The position numbers were made by a program, and so were the translations under genes. This document shows positions 1-4,819 of a stretch of 7,605 nucleotides of DNA, in pieces (positions within the stretch are counted from its first letter, which is position 1; every line of letters begins with the position of its first letter). Below the pieces are notes generated by a model. It was not told where the DNA came from. It made no database searches and was given only the letters and a program-made list of their open reading frames with translations. The stretch lies in assembly GCA_905236275.1 (NCBI GenBank), contig CAJOPI010000149.1, positions 1 to 7,605 of the forward strand, given 5' to 3'. This DNA comes from an uncultured Lachnospiraceae bacterium. Its GTDB lineage: Bacteria > Bacillota > Clostridia > Lachnospirales > Lachnospiraceae.

Positions 1-3
1 ACA

Positions 4-20
4 TGGCTGCTTCGCAGCCA
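4..20. repeat. Short perfect hairpin upstream of the metal-binding protein gene
   Basis: A 7-bp perfect stem (TGGCTGC, 4-10, with GCAGCCA, 14-20) closes a 3-base TTC loop. It ends 7 bases before the Shine-Dalgarno site of the downstream gene. No T-run follows on the + strand and none is visible on the other side, so it is not a convincing intrinsic terminator. It may be an RNA stem in a leader or intercistronic region. The upstream gene is outside the window, so its role cannot be settled. Confidence 0.4.
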
Positions 21-27
21 CCACTAT

Positions 28-35
28 GAGGTGAT
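28..35 (+). promoter_or_regulatory. Ribosome binding site that fixes the start at 43
   Basis: GAGGTGAT lies 7 bases before ATG 43. The in-frame GTG at 31 sits inside this site and so is unlikely to be the start, although it would add four residues. Confidence 0.75.
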
Positions 36-42
36 ATTGTTT

Positions 43-399
43 ATGATAAATGTAATTATCGTACTTATTCTTGCACTTATATGTGTTATAACCATCCGTT
101 CATCCATTAAACATTTTAAGGGAGAAGGAGGCTGCTGCGGCGGTAGCGGAGGCATTATTGAAAACAAAAAAGACCTCTCAGAACCGGAGCTTGGAAGCAA
201 AAATATTTCCATTAGTGGTATGACTTGTGAAAATTGCCGTATCAGAGTTCAGAATGCACTCAATAGCATTGATGGACTTTCCGCAAATGTAAATTTGAAA
301 AAAGGTACTGCAACCCTCCACTACTCAAAAGAAATATCAGAAGATGAAATACGAACCTGTATCGAAAATGCCGGTTATGGATTACAGGAAGTCAGATAA
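43..399 (+). CDS. Membrane-anchored heavy-metal-associated (HMA) domain protein
   Basis: A 118-residue protein that probably binds a soft metal ion such as Cu(I) at the membrane. Residues 2-18 form one hydrophobic helix (INVIIVLILALICVITI), followed by a basic patch (RSSIKHFK). A GEGGCCGGSGG linker at 27-37 carries two adjacent cysteines, resembling the small Cys-rich membrane proteins found beside FeoB. Residues about 52-118 form an HMA domain: the metal motif GMTCENC at 59-65 has its ligand cysteines at 62 and 65, and the later hydrophobic pattern and the AGYG near the end fit the ferredoxin-like fold of copper chaperones and P-type ATPase N-termini. The ATG at 43 is chosen for its well-spaced GAGGTGAT. 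The gene ends at TAA 397-399, where the long inverted repeat begins. Such proteins often sit beside copper ATPase genes in clostridia (family knowledge), but none is visible here. The metal is inferred, not shown. Confidence 0.85.
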   Translation: MINVIIVLILALICVITIRSSIKHFKGEGGCCGGSGGIIENKKDLSEPELGSKNISISGMTCENCRIRVQNALNSIDGLSANVNLKKGTATLHYSKEISEDEIRTCIENAGYGLQEVR

Positions 400-490
400 A
401 ATGATGTTAAGGTCAAAAGTGATGTCAGGGATTGTGGGAGCACGAAGTACGGAACAATCCCTGACATCACTTTTGACCCTGATATCATTT
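399..490. repeat. Long inverted repeat filling a convergent intergenic gap (possible bidirectional terminator or palindromic element)
   Basis: The two arms, 411-435 and 454-478, are perfectly complementary over 25 bp (GGTCAAAAGTGATGTCAGGG then ATTGT on the left) around an 18-base loop at 436-453. Pairing continues outwards over 399-410 and 479-490, with one A/C mismatch (410/479) and two G-T wobbles (408/481, 406/483), giving a stem of about 37 positions. The element runs from the last base of one stop codon (TAA 397-399) to the first base of the other (490-492, TGA on the - strand). No strong T-run follows either arm, so it is not a textbook rho-independent terminator, although so long a stem should act on both transcripts. 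The near-perfect arms also suit a dispersed palindromic (REP/MITE-like) element. Copy number cannot be judged from one window. Confidence 0.9.
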
Positions 491-1731
491 CATTCCATCT
501 CACAGATATAAGCTACACGTCCGGGATAATAGGGTCTCAAATCCGACACCGTATCGTTCCATACCCATCGCTCATAGTCCTTGCTTGTATGGAACATACA
601 CATATATCTTTCATCAACAATATTACCATTAGCGTCCTGCCCCGTAAAGCTCGGTTCTCCGTCAAGCCAGTCATATCTGAAATAACTGCTTTCATCCAGT
701 GCCGCCATAGCATATTTCTCACCGTCATACCAGTGATAATGACCGTCCTTCGCGTTATAACCGCCTCCAAGCCATATAACAAGTTTTTCCTGCTTATTCT
801 CCTTAAGCATAGTTTCTATATAATTCTTCTCTTCCCATGTATTAAGGCGCAGAAGATAACCTCCGCGTTTCCTGCAGTCAGCCATGGCTTCGTCCCATGT
901 GACATCAGCAACAATGACCTCGTATTTATGAATAGCCGTATCATCTTCAAGATAAGGATTTTCATAGCCTATGGAATCATTGGTGAGTTTCTCCTTGATT
1001 TGCGAAAAGCTCAGAACCGCTGCTCCGGGAGATGCTTTCCCTTCATCATAGGCTGCTGCAAGCCTGGTATAATATTCTTCCTTACTGCACTCGCTGTCAT
1101 TCCAGAAGTATCTGAGATCATCATCATCCCACTCGACAGAATTGTTTTCCACATTATATTGTCCATTATATTGCAGAACCCACTTCCCGTCCTCTATGCT
1201 ATATATCATGTCATAATAATAACCCATGTGCCCGTCAGAATTCAGGAGCCGGTTTCCCTTTTTGATATAGTTAAAATTCAGCCTGTTTGTCTGAAGCTCA
1301 TCAATCACACCGTTGTGACAGGTAAGTATCAGGTTTCCGGTCGCTTCATCACTTCCCTGTATAAGTAGCTCCGGAATATCATCTTCGTCCACATAAATAT
1401 AGTCAAAAGTTCTGTATTCCAGCCTGTCGTAATCCTCCAAAGCCTCGTCGTCCATTTTCCTTATATAAGCAAGATAGGCATCAGCCCATTCCATAGCCTG
1501 TGAAGCATCTGAGCTGCCATCTCCACTGCCATCCTCGGTGTAGGGCACTACGGTTGCTGCTCTTGTATACTCTTCTGTTTCTTCCGAGGCTTCTGAAGCT
1601 TCACCTGTTTCCAGCTTGTCCTTTACCCTTGTTACTATCCTTCCGATTCTGCCGGGTATCCCACAAGCCGTAAGACTTCCCACAAGCATTACAGCCAGCA
1701 GCAAAGTTACTAATCCCTTTTTATTTTGCAT
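490..1731 (-). CDS. Secreted lipoprotein with C-type-lectin-like C-terminal domain
   Basis: A 413-residue protein. It has a lipoprotein signal: basic MQNKK, a hydrophobic core at 7-19 and the lipobox LTAC at 20-23, so C23 should be lipidated and the protein held on the outer face of the membrane. Residues 40-75 are a Glu/Ser/Thr/Asp-rich linker. Residues about 80-235 contain an acidic module with DEDDIPELL (115-123) and several aromatic strands, resembling a domain common in clostridial lipoproteins, function unknown. Residues about 268-413 resemble a C-type lectin-like domain: TWDEAMADC (278-286), a Trp at 320, WLDGEP (355-360), WND (391-393) and the terminal YICE (408-411). C286 and C410 fit the long conserved disulfide. 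C378 sits where the second pair would begin, but the Cys expected after WND is absent. Ligand binding, perhaps to carbohydrate, is a guess. The start is supported by AGGAGGGAG at 1741-1749, 9 bases upstream. It converges with the HMA gene. Confidence 0.85.
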   Translation of the reverse strand: MQNKKGLVTLLLAVMLVGSLTACGIPGRIGRIVTRVKDKLETGEASEASEETEEYTRAATVVPYTEDGSGDGSSDASQAMEWADAYLAYIRKMDDEALEDYDRLEYRTFDYIYVDEDDIPELLIQGSDEATGNLILTCHNGVIDELQTNRLNFNYIKKGNRLLNSDGHMGYYYDMIYSIEDGKWVLQYNGQYNVENNSVEWDDDDLRYFWNDSECSKEEYYTRLAAAYDEGKASPGAAVLSFSQIKEKLTNDSIGYENPYLEDDTAIHKYEVIVADVTWDEAMADCRKRGGYLLRLNTWEEKNYIETMLKENKQEKLVIWLGGGYNAKDGHYHWYDGEKYAMAALDESSYFRYDWLDGEPSFTGQDANGNIVDERYMCMFHTSKDYERWVWNDTVSDLRPYYPGRVAYICEME

Positions 1732-1740
1732 CGATACTTT

Positions 1741-1749
1741 CTCCCTCCT
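1741..1749 (-). promoter_or_regulatory. Ribosome binding site of the lipoprotein gene
   Basis: The - strand reads AGGAGGGAG, ending 9 bases before the ATG at 1731. This strong site supports the chosen start, which also places a complete lipoprotein signal peptide at the N-terminus. Confidence 0.75.
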
Positions 1750-1750
1750 A

Positions 1751-1855
1751 TCATTCGACTTTTTCCACCATAACTATCCTTCCCTGTCCGTAAGGACCTG
1801 CATATTCTTCACCAACATTTTCCCCCAGTGTATCTTTTATATAATCGAGGAGGTT
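1751..1855 (-). pseudogene. Possible C-terminal gene remnant upstream of the lipoprotein gene
   Basis: A 34-codon open stretch ending in TGA (1751-1753) has protein-like composition: it contains DYIKDTLGENVGEEY and then AGPYGQGRIVMVEKVE. No ATG, GTG or TTG start lies near its 5' end, and it is closed upstream by an in-frame TAA, so it cannot be a complete gene as it stands. It could be the decayed 3' end of a lost gene, or chance, since an open run of this length is not rare. I do not recognise a family. Its stop lies just before the lipoprotein ribosome binding site. Confidence 0.2.
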
Positions 1856-1867
1856 TTATAATGTCGA
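1838..1867 (-). promoter_or_regulatory. Weak candidate promoter for the lipoprotein gene
   Basis: On the - strand, TCGACA (1862-1867; one mismatch to TTGACA) is followed after 18 bases by TATATA (1838-1843; two mismatches to TATAAT). Transcription would begin near 1831, giving a leader of about 100 bases before the lipoprotein ATG. It lies downstream of the kinase terminator hairpin, as an independent promoter should. The match is modest in AT-rich DNA. Confidence 0.25.
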
Positions 1868-2082
1868 AGCTTTTGGTAAAAATAAATCTTATTATAAACA
1901 AAATGGTTGAAAAGGGGCTTACAAGATATCCCTACCGGATAGATACTGTATACCCCTTCACACCTCTATCAATTCCTCCAGCGTCTCAAAAAGCCTGTCG
2001 GGGTCAACCGGTTTACTCAGATGCGCATTCATGCCCGACTGCAGGGAACGCTGCACGTCCTCATCGAAGGCATTCGCAGTGA
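1861..2082 (+). CDS. Doubtful short ORF with a strong ribosome binding site
   Basis: GAGGAGG at 1847-1853 stands 7 bases before ATG 1861, an excellent initiation site. The first 32 or so codons, before the kinase gene is reached (MSKLLVKINLI, then INKMVEKGLTR), look like a plausible basic N-terminus. From 1958 the frame runs antisense through the end of the 948-residue kinase gene, where the composition becomes Pro/Ala/His-rich and shadow-like before the stop at 2080-2082. The likeliest reading is a 5' remnant of a gene cut off by rearrangement, or chance. A real 73-residue protein overlapping tail-to-tail with the kinase is less likely. No family is recognised. The terminator hairpin of the opposite strand lies within it. 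Confidence 0.15.
   Translation: MSKLLVKINLIINKMVEKGLTRYPYRIDTVYPFTPLSIPPASQKACRGQPVYSDAHSCPTAGNAARPHRRHSQ
1910..1958 (-). terminator. Probable terminator of the hybrid-kinase operon
   Basis: On the - strand, just past the kinase stop codon (1958-1960), an imperfect hairpin forms. The outer stem AAGGGG/CCCCTT pairs 1953-1958 with 1912-1917, a middle stem pairs 1946-1950 with 1920-1924, and an inner stem TATCC/GGATA pairs 1937-1941 with 1927-1931 around a 5-base loop. The 3' side runs into TTTT (two of these in the stem) and is then interrupted by CAACC, so the U-tract is short. Position and stem favour termination, though perhaps leaky. Confidence 0.45.
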
Positions 2083-4804
2083 GCGCAATGATGGGAATAG
2101 TCTTTGCATCGGGGCGGTCGAGGGCGCGTATTGCCTCGGCTGCCTCAAGGCCTGTCATTACGGGCATACGCACGTCCATAAGGATCGCGTCATAGCTGAA
2201 GGGCTCACTCTTCTCAAACATTTCAACTGCAATCTGTCCGTTCTCGGCATAGTCAGCGGTCATATCCCTGATGTCCAGAACCTCTATCATGATTTCCGCA
2301 TTTATCTCCATGTCCTCCACAAGAAGAATATGCCTGCCTTCAAGCTCTGCCTTGACAGTTTCATGCCTGTTCTTCTCATTAGCCTTGATTGCCTTCCTGA
2401 ACTCATTCAGCACATTCGAGGCAAAAAGCGGCTTCGACATGAAACTGTTTACTCCGGCATTGAGGGCTTCTTCCATGATATCGTCCCAATTGTAGGCAGT
2501 GAGGATTATGATGGCAGACTCCTCCCTGAAACGGTCCCTTATCATGCGGCTCACTTCGATACCGTCCTTTTCGGGCATCTTCCAGTCAACAAGAATAAGG
2601 TCGTAAAAATCCCGTCTTGCCTTGGCAAGTTCAAGCATTTCTGCGGCTTCATTTCCACTTTCGCAGATATCGGAATGGATACCTATTTCATTCAAAACAA
2701 GGCCTGCATGCTCCCTCGCAAGCGGGTCGTCGTCAATTACGAGAACCTTCATATCCTGCGGACGTATAAGGTCAGAGCTGTCATGGTCCGTCTTGTCACT
2801 GGTCTTTAAGGTAACGGTTACTGTGAAGGTCGTTCCGGCACCCTTCTCACTTTCAACAGTGATTTTTCCATTCATCATTTCGACGATATTTTTGGTGATC
2901 GCCATACCCAGTCCGGTACTGCCATATTTATTTGCCCTGTTCTCGTCCTCCTGCGAGAAAGTGTCGAAGATTTTCGGAATAAAGGATTTATCCATGCCGA
3001 TACCGGTGTCCTTCATGGTGAAACGGATAGTCGCATTATCCATGAATTTATTTATAACTTCAACGACAAAGAGCACCGAACCTCCCTCCGGCGTAAACTT
3101 GACGGAATTACCTAAAATATTGATAATTACCTGCTTGAGCTTCATATCGTCACCGATATAATATTCATCCACAAGCCCGTTTATCCGGCATTCATAGTTC
3201 AGTCCCTTATCCTGACACTGACCGCTGAACATTGTATTTATCTGCTGCAAAATCTCATTAAAGGAAAACTCCTCATTCTGAATGTTTATCCTGCCGCTCT
3301 CGATACGGCTCATGTCAAGTATATCGTTGATGAGCCGAAGAAGATGCTTCGCGCTCGTCTCGATTTTTTCAAGATATTCCCTCGTGCTTTCGGAAAGGTT
3401 CCCGTCCTTCAGCGCAAGCGCATTAAGCCCTATGATTGCATTCATGGGGGTTCTGATTTCGTGACTCATGGAGCTTAGGAAGGAAGTCTTTGCGACATTC
3501 GCCTCCTCCGCCTGTTCGAGCGCATCAAGCAGGGCGCGGTTCTTCGCCATATCATCCCGCACCTGATCATCAACATCGGAGAAGCCTGCTCCTATCGCGT
3601 GTACTATATGGTCGTCACGGTCTTTCACATGCCGCACTCCCGCCATTCGGAGCATCTCGTATTTTTCCTGACCATCAACTATCGTTAGGTAACGGAAGGA
3701 AATCAGTTCTTCATTTTTAAGCCTTTCACGAACCTTCTCGATAGAAATGAATTTAAGAAATTCCTCGCGGTCAGCTTCGGCAACATAAGCTTTGGCATAA
3801 ACCGTAAAGGTCTCAGTATATCGGAAGTTGTCGCCCTCGCTGATGTCGTCATTCATATTCGGGTCCGCGCGGTAGCAGATACCTGTATCAGTATCAAAAT
3901 CAACATAGTAAACGCTTCTGTAGTCCGAGGAAAGAGCCGTAATCATGCGGTTTGCCTGCGCATGGCTCTCGTCTAAGCGGGAGCGGAAGGCTATACGCAT
4001 ATTGCGTACCTTAGACGCAAGAAGGATAATCTCGTCAGAGCTTTTCTCTGAGCTGACCGACTCGGAGCTGACGGATGAGAATGCACCATCGCCAAATTCA
4101 TTCATCAGGGTATCAACGTCTTTTTCAAGCTCTGTAAGCTCCTTTTCAACCTGACTGAGTTTTTTCCGTATACTCGAAGTAAAGAGGAATACAACGCTTG
4201 CTCCTACCAGAAGTGACATAAGGCTGAAAAGGAGCACCGTTACTGCATAATCACTTATCTGCTGCTCGTACCATGCCGCATCAAAATCAACACAGACAAT
4301 TCCCGCAACCCTGCCATCCGAGGTAAATACCGGACTGTAGGCACTGTAAAAAATCCCCCATTCGTCCTCATAGGGTTCATCATCTACGGCACTTACTCCG
4401 GCTCCCGCCTTTTTAAGAGCTTCCGTAATAACGATGGTCTGACCGTATTCGCCGGGGTCTTCCTCTGCCGGGTCTACAGTGAAAGTAAAGCTTCCATTCT
4501 CTTCGGCACGAACCGTATAGATGTATTTAAGCTCTATATTGTCCTGAAAAACCTTTAGTGTATTGAATATTTTCATATATTCAATACTGCCTATGTCTTC
4601 TTCCCTGACCGACGAAAGATAGTCGCCGTCTATCATGTCTGCAGAGGTATTCGAAATGTCAAGCATCCGCTGGTTTATCAGGGTTTTCATGAGCATTTTC
4701 GAGCGTGACAGGAGAAGCGAGCCCAGCGATACATTTATGATAATGAGCAGAGCAGAGATAAATATGACTGATTGTGCAGTTATCGTCCTCTGATGTTTTT
4801 TCAT
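1958..4804 (-). CDS. Membrane hybrid sensor histidine kinase with Cache-like sensor, PAS-like domain and two receiver domains
   Basis: A 948-residue sensor that should autophosphorylate on His and pass phosphate to its own Asp residues. A first membrane helix (about 12-33) and a second (about 187-209) enclose an extracytoplasmic domain of about 150 residues with Cache/PDC features (ELKYIYTV at 91-98, DEWGIFYSAYSPVF at 147-160, DGRVAGIVCVDFD at 163-175). A charged helix (213-235) and a Ser-rich segment follow. Residues about 287-412 form a PAS-like domain. The kinase core shows SHEIRTPMN with phospho-acceptor H448, N-box N562/N566, DTGIGM at 599-604 and GSTGLG at 628-633. REC1 (about 685-807) has the acidic pocket D691/D692, phospho-Asp D740, T769 and K791. 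REC2 (about 823-948) has E830/D831, D877, T909 and K931. Both receivers look intact. The ATG at 4804 has GAGG 8 bases upstream. It lies 15 bases after the preceding kinase gene, in the same operon. No output domain is present and the stimulus is unknown. Confidence 0.93.
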   Translation of the reverse strand: MKKHQRTITAQSVIFISALLIIINVSLGSLLLSRSKMLMKTLINQRMLDISNTSADMIDGDYLSSVREEDIGSIEYMKIFNTLKVFQDNIELKYIYTVRAEENGSFTFTVDPAEEDPGEYGQTIVITEALKKAGAGVSAVDDEPYEDEWGIFYSAYSPVFTSDGRVAGIVCVDFDAAWYEQQISDYAVTVLLFSLMSLLVGASVVFLFTSSIRKKLSQVEKELTELEKDVDTLMNEFGDGAFSSVSSESVSSEKSSDEIILLASKVRNMRIAFRSRLDESHAQANRMITALSSDYRSVYYVDFDTDTGICYRADPNMNDDISEGDNFRYTETFTVYAKAYVAEADREEFLKFISIEKVRERLKNEELISFRYLTIVDGQEKYEMLRMAGVRHVKDRDDHIVHAIGAGFSDVDDQVRDDMAKNRALLDALEQAEEANVAKTSFLSSMSHEIRTPMNAIIGLNALALKDGNLSESTREYLEKIETSAKHLLRLINDILDMSRIESGRINIQNEEFSFNEILQQINTMFSGQCQDKGLNYECRINGLVDEYYIGDDMKLKQVIINILGNSVKFTPEGGSVLFVVEVINKFMDNATIRFTMKDTGIGMDKSFIPKIFDTFSQEDENRANKYGSTGLGMAITKNIVEMMNGKITVESEKGAGTTFTVTVTLKTSDKTDHDSSDLIRPQDMKVLVIDDDPLAREHAGLVLNEIGIHSDICESGNEAAEMLELAKARRDFYDLILVDWKMPEKDGIEVSRMIRDRFREESAIIILTAYNWDDIMEEALNAGVNSFMSKPLFASNVLNEFRKAIKANEKNRHETVKAELEGRHILLVEDMEINAEIMIEVLDIRDMTADYAENGQIAVEMFEKSEPFSYDAILMDVRMPVMTGLEAAEAIRALDRPDAKTIPIIALTANAFDEDVQRSLQSGMNAHLSKPVDPDRLFETLEELIEV

Positions 4805-4819
4805 ACGGGCGTCCTCTTA

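Noticed and set aside
31..42. GTG at 31 as the start of the HMA protein
   Set aside because: It lies within the Shine-Dalgarno sequence GAGGTGAT, whose spacing suits ATG 43.
411..478. The long palindrome as a single CRISPR repeat or a tRNA/riboswitch
   Set aside because: There is one inverted pair and no direct repeats with spacers. The structure is one long stem without cloverleaf or known aptamer features.
589..1368. A 259-codon open frame on the + strand opposite the lipoprotein gene
   Set aside because: It lies wholly antisense to a gene with a signal peptide, lipobox, ribosome binding site and recognisable domain. Its Ile/Phe-rich composition has no domain logic, and no ribosome binding site supports it.
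1840..1845. A perfect TATAAT on the + strand as a promoter for the ORF at 1861
   Set aside because: Transcription would start inside the ribosome binding site at 1847-1853, and no -35 match lies at the right distance (ATTTTC at 1817-1822).
2021..2809. A 262-codon open frame on the + strand opposite the two receiver domains
   Set aside because: It is the mirror of receiver-coding sequence, whose conserved motifs on the - strand are unmistakable. The + strand product is His-rich with no recognisable domain.
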